DNA from: Ancylobacter koreensis
GTDB taxonomy: Bacteria; Pseudomonadota; Alphaproteobacteria; Rhizobiales; Xanthobacteraceae
DNA: 64,000 bases
Direction of reading: 5' to 3'
NCBI RefSeq assembly: GCF_023016525.1
Contig: NZ_JALKCG010000001.1
Location: forward strand, 248,001 to 312,000
Shown here: piece after piece, positions 1-9,552 of the stretch
Position numbering within the stretch: the stretch's first letter is position 1
Layout of the letters: the number at the start of each line of letters is the position of its first letter
The notes under the pieces: model-generated
The model's input: the letters and a program-made list of their open reading frames with translations, nothing else
Databases searched by the model: none
What the model was told of the DNA's origin: nothing
Made by a program: the position numbers and the translations under genes

Positions 1-628
1 CGTCGTCATCGCCTGGCCGGTCAGCTACGCCATCATCCTCTATGGCGGGCGCTACCGGCTGCTGTTCACCCTCGCCTTCGCCGTGCCCTTCCTCACCGGC
101 GAGGTGCTGCGCGTCATCGCCTTGCAGGGCCTGCTCGGCCCGCTCGGGCTGATCAACGGCGTGCTGATGGCGCTCGGCGCGGCGCCGCTGCGCTTCATCA
201 TGTACACCAACGTCGCCAGCGCCATCGGGCTGGTCTATCTCTACCTGCCGATCGTGGTGACGGTGATCTACCTGTCGCTGCTGAACTTCGATGCCCGGCT
301 GATCGATGCGGCGAAGATCTTCGGCGCCAGCCCGGCGCGTGCCTTCTTCGAAATCACCTGGCCGCTGAACCTGTTCGGCACGCTGATCGGCTTCGCGCTG
401 TGCTTCATCCCGTGCCTGTCGGCGACACTGGCACCGCGCTTCCTCGGCGGGCCGAACGGCACGCTCTACGGCATGGCGATGGCGCAGCAGTTCGGCGAGA
501 GCGGCACCTGGGCGCTCGGCGCCGCCATGGGCGTCGTGCTGTTCCTCACCTCGATCCTCGCCGTGCTGGCGGTCTGCCTCAAGGTCGACCTGCGCCGCAC
601 CGGCTTCACCGGCTTCGGGAGGGGATGA
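1..628 (+). CDS. ABC transporter permease, PotB-like (5' partial)
   Basis: Inner-membrane permease subunit of an ABC importer, probably of the spermidine/putrescine (PotB/PotH) type. The frame is open from base 2, so the start lies outside the window. What remains is mostly hydrophobic helices and the cytoplasmic EAA loop, seen here as DAAKIFGASPARAFFEITWP, the site that docks on the ATPase. The TGA stop overlaps the ATG of the next permease gene. Two different permeases side by side are typical of polyamine and ferric-ion importers; the ATPase and binding protein would lie upstream. The substrate cannot be read from this fragment. Confidence 0.85.
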   Translation, partial: VVIAWPVSYAIILYGGRYRLLFTLAFAVPFLTGEVLRVIALQGLLGPLGLINGVLMALGAAPLRFIMYTNVASAIGLVYLYLPIVVTVIYLSLLNFDARLIDAAKIFGASPARAFFEITWPLNLFGTLIGFALCFIPCLSATLAPRFLGGPNGTLYGMAMAQQFGESGTWALGAAMGVVLFLTSILAVLAVCLKVDLRRTGFTGFGRG

Positions 629-1458
629 TGGCCCGCCGCCTGACACGCTTCCTGAGCAAATACGCGCTGCTGGCGACGCTCGCCATCTCCTATCTCTTCC
701 TCTATCTGCCGATCGTGCATATCGGCCTCGGCGCCTTCGCGAAGAACCACGCCTTCCCCTACCCGCCGCGCTGGACGCTCGACACCTTCGGGCGGCTGTT
801 CGCCAATTCGCTGTACCAGAACGCCTTCGCGAACAGCCTCATCCTCGGCGTGGGGGCGGGCGCGCTCTCCACTTTGCTGGCGGCCGCCGCCACGCTCGGG
901 CTGATGCGCCACGCCGGCCGGCGCACGGGGCTCTATCTCGTGCTCTTCGTCGCCCCGCTCTTCGTGGCGGAGGTGCTGCTGGGCATCGCCTCGCTGATCT
1001 TCAACGGGCTGTTCCTCGAACTGCAGGGCAACCTCGTCTCGGCGATCCTCGCCAATGCGGTGCACTGCTTCAGCTACGCGCTGCTGATCATGGCGACGCA
1101 GCTCTACCGTTACGACTGGCGGCTGGACGACGCGGCCATGGTGTTCGGCGCCTCGCCGACCCGCACCTTCTTCGAGGTGACGCTGCCGCTGATCTGGCCC
1201 GGCCTGCTCGGCGCCTTCATCGTCACCTTCATCATGGCGTTCAACAATCTGGAGATTTCCTTCTACCTGCTCGGCGCCACGCCGACCCTGCCCTCGGTGG
1301 CCTGGGGCGCGCTGCGCTACGGCGTGAAGCCGGAGCTCTACGCGCTCGCCACCGCCGTCAATCTCGTCGTCGTGGTCGGGCTGGCGGTGATGTTCGTGCT
1401 GATGCTGACCGGCAAGGTCGCCTTCGGTCACCGGCCCGAGCGCGAGCGGGCGGTCTGA
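628..1458 (+). CDS. ABC transporter permease, PotC-like
   Basis: Second inner-membrane permease of the same importer, 276 residues, the usual size for PotC/PotI. It has about six hydrophobic segments and an EAA loop near residues 165-190 (DDAAMVFGASPTRTFFEVTLP). Two ATGs are possible, at 625 and 628. I chose 628 because GGGAGGGG at 617-624 gives it better ribosome-binding spacing; 625 would make an ATGA overlap with the upstream gene. It should pair with the preceding permease to form the channel. Polyamine specificity is inferred only from the family and the gene pairing. Confidence 0.85.
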   Translation: MARRLTRFLSKYALLATLAISYLFLYLPIVHIGLGAFAKNHAFPYPPRWTLDTFGRLFANSLYQNAFANSLILGVGAGALSTLLAAAATLGLMRHAGRRTGLYLVLFVAPLFVAEVLLGIASLIFNGLFLELQGNLVSAILANAVHCFSYALLIMATQLYRYDWRLDDAAMVFGASPTRTFFEVTLPLIWPGLLGAFIVTFIMAFNNLEISFYLLGATPTLPSVAWGALRYGVKPELYALATAVNLVVVVGLAVMFVLMLTGKVAFGHRPERERAV

Positions 1459-1485
1459 GCCACGAGGCGACCGGAGGCGCATGAT

Positions 1486-3099
1486 GTGGCATGGTCATTG
1501 CGTGCCCCGCACAGGGGGGCCTTGACCGGAGTGCAGGACGTGTTGCTCGACGCGCTGGGGCTGAATCTCGAACGCCGGCCGGACGCACCCCTCTACCGGC
1601 AGATCTATCACGGGCTGGCGGCGGAGATCGTCGGCGGCTCCATCAAGCCGGGCCAGCGCCTGCCCTCGACGCGCGACCTCGCGCAGGCGCTGGGCGTCTC
1701 GCGCAACACCATCATGCTCGCCTTCGAGCAGCTCGCCGCCGAGGGCTATCTTGAAGGGCTTTCCGGCTCGGGCACCTATGTCTCGCGCGAGCCGCCCGCC
1801 GAGGTGGTGGAGCCCGCCGCGCCGCGCATCAACCCGGCGATCAAGGCGGCCGGCAGTCTCGACCGCAGCCTCGACCTTGCGGTCGAACTCGCCGCCGATC
1901 CGGGCATCGATTCCGGCGTCGAGCTGGGCGTGGCGCTCGCCCACGCGCCGCAGACGCTGCGCCACATGCGCCGGCCTGTGCCGTTCCGCTCCAATTTCCC
2001 CGCGCTCGACGCCTTTCCCGTGCAGCTCTGGGCCAAGCTCGCCGCCGACCTCTACCGCCGGCTCGACGCCGATACCGCCAACCACCTGATGGGCGAGGGC
2101 GATCCGCAGGGCTATGCGCCGCTGCGCGAGGCCATTGCCGAACATGTCTCGCTCGGCCGCGGCATCGACTGCACCGCCGAGAACGTCATCATCTTCGCCG
2201 GTGCGCAGCAGGCGGTCGACCTCGCTTGCCGGCTGCTGCTGATGCCGGGCGACAAGGTGGTGTGCGAGGATCCCGGCTATGACGGCATCTACGCCTCGGC
2301 CATCGCCACCGGCGCGGTGCCGGTGCCCGTCCCGGTCGACGATGACGGGCTCGATCTGGAGGAGGCCCTGCGCCGGGCACCGGACGCGCGCATGGTCTAT
2401 GTCTCGCCCTCCAAGCAGTTCCCGCTCGGCATGGCGCTGTCGCTGGAGCGCCGCCGGCGCCTCGTCGACTGGGCGAGCCGCTCCGGCGGCTGGATCGTCG
2501 AGGACGATTACGACAGCGAGTTCCGCTATTCCGGCCGCCCGCTGCCCTCGCTCTACGGCATGGATGGCGGCGCGCGGGTGATCTATCTCGGCACCTTCAG
2601 CAAGACGCTGTTCCCGGCGCTGCGGCTCGGCTTCGCCATCGTGCCGGCGCCGCTGGTGGAGGCCTTCGTCTCCGCCCGGACCGTGGTCGGACGCTATTCG
2701 CCCATCCTCGAACAGGTGCTGGTCGCCCGCTTCATGAAGGAGGGGCATTTCGCCAGCCATGTGCGCAAGATGCGCAAGCTCTACGCGCAGCGGCAGGAAT
2801 ATCTGCTCGACGCGCTGGCGCGCCGGCTCGGCGCCTATATGACGGCGCGGCCGACCGACACCGGCATGGAGATCGTCGCGCGGCTGGCGCCGGGCATCAG
2901 CGCGCGGGCGCTCGCCAAGGCGGCAGCGCGCGAGGGGCTGGAGATCATGCCGCTCTCGCTGCTCGCCCGCAGCGGGGAGGTCGATGTCGACGACCGCATC
3001 ACGCTCGGCTTCAGCCCCTTCACCGCCCGGCAGATCGACGAGGCGGTGGAGAAGCTGCGCGGCGTACTCGCCGCCCTTCCCGTCGCACCGCGGAACTAG
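1486..3099 (+). CDS. MocR-type PLP-dependent transcriptional regulator
   Basis: GntR-family regulator of the MocR/PdxR class: an N-terminal winged helix (about residues 25-95) joined to a fold-type-I aminotransferase-like domain that binds pyridoxal phosphate. Visible hallmarks are the DNA-binding stretch [20 protein letters not shown], the PLP-pocket motif [10 protein letters not shown], and [14 protein letters not shown] with the Schiff-base lysine. The start is uncertain: GTG 1486 is the longest form, but TTG 1522 and GTG 1540 (after GGAG) also fit, and the core domain begins about residue 25. It starts 27 nt after the permease genes and could control them, or genes of vitamin B6 or amino-acid metabolism. 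Its TAG stop shares the CTAG palindrome with the tex stop on the other strand. Confidence 0.9.
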   Translation: MAWSLRAPHRGALTGVQDVLLDALGLNLERRPDAPLYRQIYHGLAAEIVGGSIKPGQRLPSTRDLAQALGVSRNTIMLAFEQLAAEGYLEGLSGSGTYVSREPPAEVVEPAAPRINPAIKAAGSLDRSLDLAVELAADPGIDSGVELGVALAHAPQTLRHMRRPVPFRSNFPALDAFPVQLWAKLAADLYRRLDADTANHLMGEGDPQGYAPLREAIAEHVSLGRGIDCTAENVIIFAGAQQAVDLACRLLLMPGDKVVCEDPGYDGIYASAIATGAVPVPVPVDDDGLDLEEALRRAPDARMVYVSPSKQFPLGMALSLERRRRLVDWASRSGGWIVEDDYDSEFRYSGRPLPSLYGMDGGARVIYLGTFSKTLFPALRLGFAIVPAPLVEAFVSARTVVGRYSPILEQVLVARFMKEGHFASHVRKMRKLYAQRQEYLLDALARRLGAYMTARPTDTGMEIVARLAPGISARALAKAAAREGLEIMPLSLLARSGEVDVDDRITLGFSPFTARQIDEAVEKLRGVLAALPVAPRN

Positions 3100-5453
3100 C
3101 GCCGCTTCAGCGCGTCCATCAGCGCCGCGCCGAGAGCGCCCTGCGGCTCGGGGCGGCGAGTCTCGGGGCGCTGGTTCTTAGCCGGCGCATTAACGGGTTT
3201 CGCCTCCCCGCGTGGCGCCCGCTCGCCCGCTGCCGGGGGCCTTCCCGCCGCTCCCGCGTCGCGGCGCATGGAGAGGGATATGCGCTTGCGCTTGAGGTCG
3301 ACCTCCAGCACCCGCACCTTCACCACGTCGCCCACTTTCACCACCTCATGGGCGTCCTTCACGAAGCGGTCGGCGAGCTGGGAGACGTGCACCAGCCCGT
3401 CCTGATGCACGCCGATGTCGACGAAGGCGCCGAAGGCCGCGACATTCGTCACCGTGCCTTCCAGCTCCATGCCGGGCTTCAGGTCCTTCATGTCGTCGAT
3501 GCCGTCGGCGAAGGTGGCGGTCCGGAAGGCGGGGCGCGGGTCGCGGCCGGGCTTGTCCAGCTCGGCGATGATGTCGCGCACGGTCGGCAGGCCGAAGCGC
3601 TCGTCGACGAAGGTGCGGGGATCCAGCCCCGACAACGCCGCGCTGTCGCCCATCAGGCTGCGCAGGTCGCGCCCGCACGCCTTCACGATCCGGCGCGCCA
3701 CGCCATAGGCCTCCGGATGCACCGAGGAGGCGTCGAGCGGCTCATTGCCGTCGCGGATGCGCAGGAAGCCGGCGCATTGCTCGAAGGTGCGTGGCCCGAG
3801 CCGCGACACGTCGAGCAACTGCTTGCGGCTGGCGAAGGGGCCGTTGGCGTCGCGATGGGCGACGATGGCCTCGGCCAGTGCGGTGCCGAGCCCCGACACC
3901 CGCGCCAGCAGCGAGGCGGAGGCGGTGTTGAGATCGACGCCGACCGCGTTCACCGCGTCCTCCACCACCGCGTCGAGCGCGCGGGCGAGATGGTACTGAT
4001 CGACATCGTGCTGGTACTGGCCGACGCCGATCGACTTCGGCTCGATCTTCACCAGCTCGGCCAGCGGGTCCTGCAGGCGCCGGGCGATGGAGACCGCCCC
4101 GCGCAGCGAGACGTCGAGACCGGGAAACTCGGCCGCCGCCAGCTCGGAAGCGGAATAGACCGAGGCGCCGGCCTCCGAGACCACCACCTTGATCGGCCTC
4201 ATCCCGTTCTCGAACGGCGGCAGATCGCCCAGCATCTCGGCGACCAGCTTTTCGGTCTCGCGGCTGCCGGTGCCGTTGCCGATAGCGATGAGCTCGACCC
4301 TGTGCTGGCGGATGAGGCGGGCGAGCTCGCCCTGCGTGCCGCGCACATCATTCTTCGGCGGGAAGGGATAGACCGTCGAGGTGGCGAGCAGCTTGCCGGT
4401 GGCGTCCACCACCGCGACCTTGACGCCGGTGCGGATGCCGGGGTCCAGCCCCATGGTGGCGCGGGTGCCGGCGGGCGCGGCGAGCAGCAAATCCTTGAGG
4501 TTGCGGGCGAAGACGTCGATCGCGCCGGTCTCGGCCTTCAGCCGCAGCTCGGTCATCAGGTCGAGCGCCAGATGCATGGCGAGCTTCACCCGCCAGGTCC
4601 AGCCCGCGACCTCCATCAGCCACACATCGCCCGGCAGCGTGTCGCCGATGGCGTAAGCGTCGGCGATCATCCGCACCACCGGCTTGACGGGGCGGGGATC
4701 GTCCGCGTCCACCTCGATGTCAAGGGTCAGCACATCCTCGTTGCGCCCGCGCAGCATGGCGAGCGCGCGGTGGCTCGGCACGCCGGACCAGCGCTCCACA
4801 TGGTCGAAATAGTCGGAGAACTTGGCGCCTTCCTCCTGCTTGCCCTCGACCACGCGGGCGCGCAGGAAGGCGTTCTGCTGGAGATAGGTGCGCAGCCGGC
4901 CGAGAAGCTCGGCATTCTGCGCGAACTGCTCGGAAAGGATGTCGCGCGCGCCTTCCAGCGCCGCCTTCACATCCGCCACCTCCTCGGTGAGATAGGCCGT
5001 CGCGATCTCCGCCGGCACGAGCGCGCGCTCGGTCAGGATCGCCTCGGCCAGCGGGCCGAGGCCGCGTTCGCGGGCGATGTCGGCGCGGTTGCGGCGCTTC
5101 GGCTTGAAGGGGAGATAGATGTCCTCCAGCTCCGCCTTGGTCGCCGCCGCCGCGATGCCCGCCTCCAGCTCCGGCGTCAGCTTGTCCTGCTGGCGGATCG
5201 ACTCGAGGATGGCGCCGCGCCGGGCTTCGAGTTCGCGCAGATAGACGAGGCGCTCGCCGAGCAGGCGAAGCTGGGTGTCGTCGAGCCCGCCGGTCGCCTC
5301 CTTGCGGTAGCGCGCGATGAAGGGAACCGTCGCGCCCTCGTCGAGCAGGGCGATGGCGGCGGCGGCCTGCGCCGGCCGGGCGCCGATCTCCTGCGCGATG
5401 CGCGCGGCGATCTGCTGGGCGATGGAAGCTGCGGACGAAGCGGTCGAAGACAT
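3096..5453 (-). CDS. tex: Tex family RNA-binding transcription accessory protein
   Basis: Cytoplasmic Tex protein, 785 residues, the normal length. Domains in order: N-terminal helical/HTH region with the family signature [12 protein letters not shown], a YqgF/RNase-H-like domain ([16 protein letters not shown]), helix-hairpin-helix repeats ([18 protein letters not shown]), and a C-terminal S1 RNA-binding domain ([20 protein letters not shown]). A low-complexity basic tail of about 55 residues follows. The frame stays open upstream to 5627, but the Tex homology begins just after the ATG at 5453, so I used that start. Tex binds nucleic acid and influences transcription and stress tolerance. 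It converges on the MocR gene with stop codons overlapping on CTAG, and is divergent from the GntR gene. Confidence 0.95.
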   Translation of the reverse strand: MSSTASSAASIAQQIAARIAQEIGARPAQAAAAIALLDEGATVPFIARYRKEATGGLDDTQLRLLGERLVYLRELEARRGAILESIRQQDKLTPELEAGIAAAATKAELEDIYLPFKPKRRNRADIARERGLGPLAEAILTERALVPAEIATAYLTEEVADVKAALEGARDILSEQFAQNAELLGRLRTYLQQNAFLRARVVEGKQEEGAKFSDYFDHVERWSGVPSHRALAMLRGRNEDVLTLDIEVDADDPRPVKPVVRMIADAYAIGDTLPGDVWLMEVAGWTWRVKLAMHLALDLMTELRLKAETGAIDVFARNLKDLLLAAPAGTRATMGLDPGIRTGVKVAVVDATGKLLATSTVYPFPPKNDVRGTQGELARLIRQHRVELIAIGNGTGSRETEKLVAEMLGDLPPFENGMRPIKVVVSEAGASVYSASELAAAEFPGLDVSLRGAVSIARRLQDPLAELVKIEPKSIGVGQYQHDVDQYHLARALDAVVEDAVNAVGVDLNTASASLLARVSGLGTALAEAIVAHRDANGPFASRKQLLDVSRLGPRTFEQCAGFLRIRDGNEPLDASSVHPEAYGVARRIVKACGRDLRSLMGDSAALSGLDPRTFVDERFGLPTVRDIIAELDKPGRDPRPAFRTATFADGIDDMKDLKPGMELEGTVTNVAAFGAFVDIGVHQDGLVHVSQLADRFVKDAHEVVKVGDVVKVRVLEVDLKRKRISLSMRRDAGAAGRPPAAGERAPRGEAKPVNAPAKNQRPETRRPEPQGALGAALMDALKRR

Positions 5454-5630
5454 GCGGCGGCGAATTCCCTGAAAGGCGTCGGGCACGGGCCGGCGACCAT
5501 AGTCAACCACAACGCCGGGCGCCAATGCCGGGTGCCGGGTCTTCCCCGCAATCCGCTCCCGTTCCCCGCCCGGCGCGAGGGCTCCGGACAACGGCCGGCC
5601 TCGCCGCTCACATTCGACACGCGACATTAA

Positions 5631-5649
5631 ATTGTTGACACTCTACAAT
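5631..5649. promoter_or_regulatory. Candidate GntR/FCD operator and -35 region
   Basis: The 19-bp element ATTGT-N9-ACAAT is an inverted repeat with perfect 5-bp arms, 20 bp before the GntR start. A TTGACA hexamer (5635-5640) lies inside it, so a bound dimer would block polymerase. FadR/FCD-type regulators commonly bind palindromes with TTGT...ACAA edges. Binding by the adjacent regulator is inferred, and I see no good -10 at ideal spacing. Confidence 0.45.
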
Positions 5650-5668
5650 CCGGCGATAGGCTCAGCGC

Positions 5669-6385
5669 ATGTCGGACAGTTCCTCCACCAGCCGCGACGT
5701 CACCTTCCTTCGCCTCAACTCGCTGCCGATGCTGCTGGAGCGCGAGATCGAGAGCATGATCCTCGACGGCCGGCTCTCGGTCGGCGGGCGGGTGAACGAG
5801 AACCAGCTCGCCGCCGCCTTCGGCGTCAGCCGGGGGCCGGTGCGCGAGGCGCTGCGCTCGCTGGAGGCGCTCGGCCTCGTGGAGCTGCTGCCCAATCGCG
5901 GCGTTTTCATCCGCCGGCTGGAAATCGAGCAGGTCATCGAGGTCTATGGCGTGCGCGCCGCGCTGTTCGGCTATGCCGGCAAGCTTTTGGCGCAGCGGGG
6001 CGACCCGGTGGTGCTCGCGCGGCTGCGCGCCATGCTCGACGACATGTCGGCCGCCGCGGCCCGGCATGATTTCGACCGCTACTACCCGCTGAATTTCGAG
6101 TTCCACGATTACGTGGTGGCCAGCACCGGCAACAGCGTGCTGGCCGCGCAGTATCGCGGGCTCGTCAAGCAGCTCCGCCTGTACCGCGCCGGCAATCTGA
6201 TGACCGGCAACACGCTGGAGCTGTCCAACGAGGAGCATGCCCGCATGGTCGAGGCCATCGCCGCCGGCGATGCCGAGGCCGCCTTCCGGGCCTGCTTCGA
6301 CCATGTCGAAAGCGGCAAGGAGCGCCTTCTCGCGCGCTCCCCCGCCCCCGCCTCCTCGGCCGAGCCGCAGGAGAAATCCGCGTGA
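5669..6385 (+). CDS. GntR family regulator with FCD ligand-binding domain
   Basis: DNA-binding repressor of the FadR subfamily, 238 residues. An N-terminal winged helix (about residues 15-80, with NENQLAAAFGVSRGPVREAL) is followed by an all-helical FCD domain (about 90-220) that usually binds an organic acid, often through a metal. The start at ATG 5669 fits a promoter-like TTGACA in the short upstream region. It lies directly before the tctC-tctB-tctA operon and is most likely its local, substrate-responsive regulator. The ligand is unknown; a carboxylate matching the transporter is the natural guess. Confidence 0.9.
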   Translation: MSDSSSTSRDVTFLRLNSLPMLLEREIESMILDGRLSVGGRVNENQLAAAFGVSRGPVREALRSLEALGLVELLPNRGVFIRRLEIEQVIEVYGVRAALFGYAGKLLAQRGDPVVLARLRAMLDDMSAAAARHDFDRYYPLNFEFHDYVVASTGNSVLAAQYRGLVKQLRLYRAGNLMTGNTLELSNEEHARMVEAIAAGDAEAAFRACFDHVESGKERLLARSPAPASSAEPQEKSA

Positions 6386-6493
6386 CCACCGCTACCGCGC
6401 CCCGTCCCCGCAAGTCCCGGAGGCGTGCCGCCGCCTGAAGTCTTCACTGGGAGACCGCCCGGCAGAGGCGGCCCCGCTCCATGGGAGGAATCT

Positions 6494-7453
6494 ATGCGCA
6501 AGACCCTGACCGGCCTGATCGCGGCGGCCATGACCGCCGCCCTCGGGACATTCGCCCTCCACGCCGAGCCGCTCGCCTATCCGCAGAAGGTCGTCACCCT
6601 CGTCACCCATTCGAGCCCGGGCGGCGGCAGTGACGTGTTCCTGCGCGAATTGAGCAAGTATCTCGGCAAGTACATCGCCGCCACCTTCGTGGTGGAGAAC
6701 GTGCAGGGCGGCAGCGGCGCCAAGGCCGTCGCCCGCGTCGCCGCGGCTCCGGCCGACGGCAGCGTGTTCTACGCCACCACGCCGACCTACATCTATACCT
6801 CGCTGCTCTCCAAGCCCTCGGCCACCTATAAGGACCTGGAGCCCTTGGTGAACATGTTCGCCGACAGCGAGGTGATCTACACGCGCGCCGACGGCCCCTA
6901 CAAGACGCTGAAGGATGTGATCGACAAGGCCAAGTCCGAGCGCGGGCGCTGGGGCGCCTCCAATCCGGCCTCGCTGGAGCGCCAGGCCGCCGAACAGCTC
7001 AAGCGCGCCGCCGGCGTCAACGCCGCCATCGTCACCCATGAGGGCGGCGGCGACATGATGCTCAACGTGCTGAACGGCACGCTCGACATCGGCATCGGCG
7101 AGATCCAGGAGCTGCGCTCGCAGATCGAGGCCGGCAAGGTGCGCCTGCTCGCCACCTTCAACCCGCAGCGCATCCCCGAGAAGCCCGATGTGCCGACCGT
7201 GAAGGAGAGCGGCTACGACGTCAGCCTCGTCAAGTTCCGCGGCCTCGCCGGCCCCAAGGGCCTGCCGGACGACGTGACCAAGGTGTGGGACACGGCGGTG
7301 AAGGCGGTGCTGGAGGATCCCGAGTACAAGAAGCGCTACACCGAGGAAGTGCTGGTGGCGAACTTCATTCCGCACGCCGAGTACCCGGCCTTCATCACCA
7401 ATTTCGCCGACACCACCGAGGCGTTCCTGAAGGAAACCGGCGCGGTCAAGTAG
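6494..7453 (+). CDS. tctC: TctC/Bug family tricarboxylate-type substrate-binding protein
   Basis: Periplasmic binding protein of a tripartite tricarboxylate transporter, 319 residues. It begins with a Sec signal peptide (MRKTLTGLIAAAMTAALG..., cleavage near HAEP). Bug-family features include the start of the mature domain (YPQKVVTLVTHSSPGGGSDV) and the loop AKPDGSVFY-like APADGSVFYATTP. A GGAGGA ribosome-binding site lies 4 nt before the ATG at 6494. It delivers substrate to TctA/TctB encoded downstream. Bug proteins bind diverse carboxylates, so the substrate cannot be assigned; the downstream MmgE/PrpD protein suggests a tricarboxylate or similar acid. Confidence 0.93.
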   Translation: MRKTLTGLIAAAMTAALGTFALHAEPLAYPQKVVTLVTHSSPGGGSDVFLRELSKYLGKYIAATFVVENVQGGSGAKAVARVAAAPADGSVFYATTPTYIYTSLLSKPSATYKDLEPLVNMFADSEVIYTRADGPYKTLKDVIDKAKSERGRWGASNPASLERQAAEQLKRAAGVNAAIVTHEGGGDMMLNVLNGTLDIGIGEIQELRSQIEAGKVRLLATFNPQRIPEKPDVPTVKESGYDVSLVKFRGLAGPKGLPDDVTKVWDTAVKAVLEDPEYKKRYTEEVLVANFIPHAEYPAFITNFADTTEAFLKETGAVK

Positions 7454-7467
7454 CGGCCCGCCCTCCC

Positions 7468-7499
7468 GCGTGGCGCCGCCGGACAGGCCGGCGCCACGC
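7468..7499 (+). terminator. Intercistronic hairpin after tctC
   Basis: An 11-bp perfect GC-rich inverted repeat (GCGTGGCGCCG ... CGGCGCCACGC, 10-nt loop) lies between tctC and tctB, with no T-run after it. This position and form fit a stability or partial-termination hairpin that keeps binding-protein mRNA more abundant than transporter mRNA. A similar hairpin follows the HAAT binding-protein gene at 16813. Confidence 0.55.
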
Positions 7500-7564
7500 C
7501 CCTTTCCCCCGAAGACCGTCCCGGGCCCGCAAGGGCCTGCGAGGACCGCTGCGAGGACCGCTCC

Positions 7565-8059
7565 ATGAATCGCGACCTCATCGCCGGCGCCGTGCTGCTC
7601 GCCATTGCCGGCGCCTATTACGTCTCCATCGGCACCATCGCCGACAGCACCCTGTCGGACGAGGTCGGCGCCGCCGGCCTGCCGCTGGCGCTTGCCGGCC
7701 TGCTCGCGCTGATCGCCCTAGTGATGATGGCCCGCGCGGTCCTCGCGACGCGGGCGGCGCGCCGCGCCGGCGGGCCGGTGGCCGCCGTCGAGGACGACGA
7801 AGAGGGCGACGCCTCCGTGCCGCGCGCCCTCGGCCTGCTGCTGATCGGCGCCGCCTATGTCGTATTGCTGCCCTATGCCGGCTATGTGCTCAGCGTCGCG
7901 CTGCTCATCGCCGCCGTCGCGTTCTATGAGGGCGCCGCGCGGAGCTGGGTGATCCCGGCCGCCGCCATCGGCGGCGCGGCCCTCTACTGGGCGATCTTCG
8001 TCAAGCTGCTGGGCGTCCACCAGCCCGCCGGCATCCTCGTTCAGGGATGGCTCTCGTGA
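7565..8059 (+). CDS. tctB: TctB, small membrane subunit of tripartite tricarboxylate transporter
   Basis: Small inner-membrane protein, 164 residues with four predicted hydrophobic helices (about residues 5-22, 38-57, 78-115 as a pair, 122-145). The size and topology fit the TctB family, whose members are poorly conserved in sequence. The loop at about 65-78 is acidic (VEDDEEGD). The identity rests mainly on position between tctC and tctA. Its stop codon TGA (8057-8059) overlaps the tctA start. Confidence 0.88.
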   Translation: MNRDLIAGAVLLAIAGAYYVSIGTIADSTLSDEVGAAGLPLALAGLLALIALVMMARAVLATRAARRAGGPVAAVEDDEEGDASVPRALGLLLIGAAYVVLLPYAGYVLSVALLIAAVAFYEGAARSWVIPAAAIGGAALYWAIFVKLLGVHQPAGILVQGWLS

Positions 8060-9552
8060 CGACTTTCTGGGACATCGTTCATCTGCTCACCGGCACGCCG
8101 CTGTTTCTGGTCGCCATTCTCGGCCTGACCTGGGGCATTCTCGGCGGCGCGCTGCCGGGCATCTCGGCGTCCATCACCATGGCGCTGGTGCTGCCCTTCA
8201 CCTACACCATGGACCCGGCCATGGCGATCGCGCTGCTCGCCTGCGTCTATATCGGCGCGGAATATGGCGGCTCGATCCCGGCCATCCTCATCCGCACGCC
8301 GGGCACGAACTCCTCCGCCGCTACGGTGATCGACGGCTATGAGATGAACCGGCAGGGCCGCGCCGGCGAGGCTCTCGGCATCTCGCTGATGTCGGGCGTG
8401 ATCGGTAGCCTCTTCGGCCTCCTCATGCTGGCGATGCTGACCGAGCCGCTCTCCTGGCTGGCGCTCGCCTTCAAGCCGACTTCCTATTTCGCGCTCGGCA
8501 TTCTCGGCCTCAGCGTCATCGCCTCGATGGGCGGCGATTCGCTGCTGAAGGGCCTCGCCGCCGCCGTCATCGGGCTGATGATCGCCACGGTGGGCACCGA
8601 TCCGATCTCCGGCGTCACCCGCTTCACCTTCGGCGTGCCGGACCTGCTGAGCGGCATCGAGCCTGTCGTGGTGATGGTCGGCCTGTTCGCGCTCACCGAG
8701 CTGATGAGCCAGTCCGGCTCGACATCGGTCACTCAGCTCGGCAACTCGATCCGCATCCGCCTGCCCGGTTGGGAGATGATGCGCACGCTGCGCCGCTCGC
8801 AGATCATCGGCTGCATCCTCGGCCTGTTCGAGGGGCTCACGCCGGGCGGTGGCGGCTCGGTGGCCGCGTTCATGTCGTATAACGAGGCCCGCCGCTGGTC
8901 GAAGACGCCGGAAAAGTTCGGCAAGGGATCGGAGGAAGGCATCGCCGCACCCGAGACCGCCAACAATACGGTGGCCTCCACCGCGCTGATCCCGCTGCTG
9001 AGCTTCGGCATTCCGAGCTCCAACTCCACCGCCGTGCTGCTCGGCGGCCTGCTGATGCACGGCCTGCTGCCCGGCCCGCGCCTGTTCGAGCAGAACCCGC
9101 AGGTCATCGACAGCCTCTATGTCGGCTCGCTGATCGCCATCATCGCCCAGATCGGCGTCGGCGTGATCATCCTGCCGGCCTGCGTGTGGATGGTGAACCG
9201 CCCGCGTCCCTATCGCTCGGGCTTCATCTTCGCGCTCATCCTGTCGGGCCTCTACACGCTCAACAACAGCACGTTCGACCTCGGCCTCGCGCTCGCCCTC
9301 GGCCTCGTCGGCTACTTCATGCGCCTCGCCCGCTTCCCCGTGCTGCCGATGATCCTCGGCGTCGTGCTCGGCCACATGGTCGAATCGAGCTACCGCCGCT
9401 CGCTGGTGCTCTCCGGCGGCGACTTCCACATCTTCGTCGAGGATCCGATCGCGGTCGGGCTGCTCGGCGCCGCCCTCCTCTTCGTCACCTTCTCGCTGGC
9501 GCGCGAATATCGCGAAGCGCGCCGGACCAAGCTGCAGGAAGCCCACCAGTGA
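8056..9552 (+). CDS. tctA: TctA, large membrane subunit of tripartite tricarboxylate transporter
   Basis: Large inner-membrane subunit, about 498 residues and 10-12 hydrophobic helices. It carries the family motifs GGALPGISASITMALVLPFT near the N-terminus and GLTPGGGGSVAAFMSY in the middle, plus GIPSSNSTAVLLGGLLMHGL. Two starts are possible. ATG 8047 lacks a ribosome-binding site, while GTG 8056 makes a GTGA overlap with tctB and has AGGGA 8 nt upstream, so I prefer 8056. It moves the carboxylate delivered by TctC, driven by an ion gradient. The gene overlaps the next one by GTGA. Confidence 0.95.
   Translation: MTTFWDIVHLLTGTPLFLVAILGLTWGILGGALPGISASITMALVLPFTYTMDPAMAIALLACVYIGAEYGGSIPAILIRTPGTNSSAATVIDGYEMNRQGRAGEALGISLMSGVIGSLFGLLMLAMLTEPLSWLALAFKPTSYFALGILGLSVIASMGGDSLLKGLAAAVIGLMIATVGTDPISGVTRFTFGVPDLLSGIEPVVVMVGLFALTELMSQSGSTSVTQLGNSIRIRLPGWEMMRTLRRSQIIGCILGLFEGLTPGGGGSVAAFMSYNEARRWSKTPEKFGKGSEEGIAAPETANNTVASTALIPLLSFGIPSSNSTAVLLGGLLMHGLLPGPRLFEQNPQVIDSLYVGSLIAIIAQIGVGVIILPACVWMVNRPRPYRSGFIFALILSGLYTLNNSTFDLGLALALGLVGYFMRLARFPVLPMILGVVLGHMVESSYRRSLVLSGGDFHIFVEDPIAVGLLGAALLFVTFSLAREYREARRTKLQEAHQ

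Noticed and set aside
3348-5630. 760-codon open frame opposite tex
   Set aside because: Composition (His, Gln, Glu, Arg, Gly-rich, no domains) is that of an antisense shadow in GC-biased DNA; tex is unambiguous on the other strand.
8041-9546. 501-codon open frame opposite tctA
   Set aside because: Mirror frame of a well-supported membrane transporter gene, low-complexity translation without recognisable motifs.
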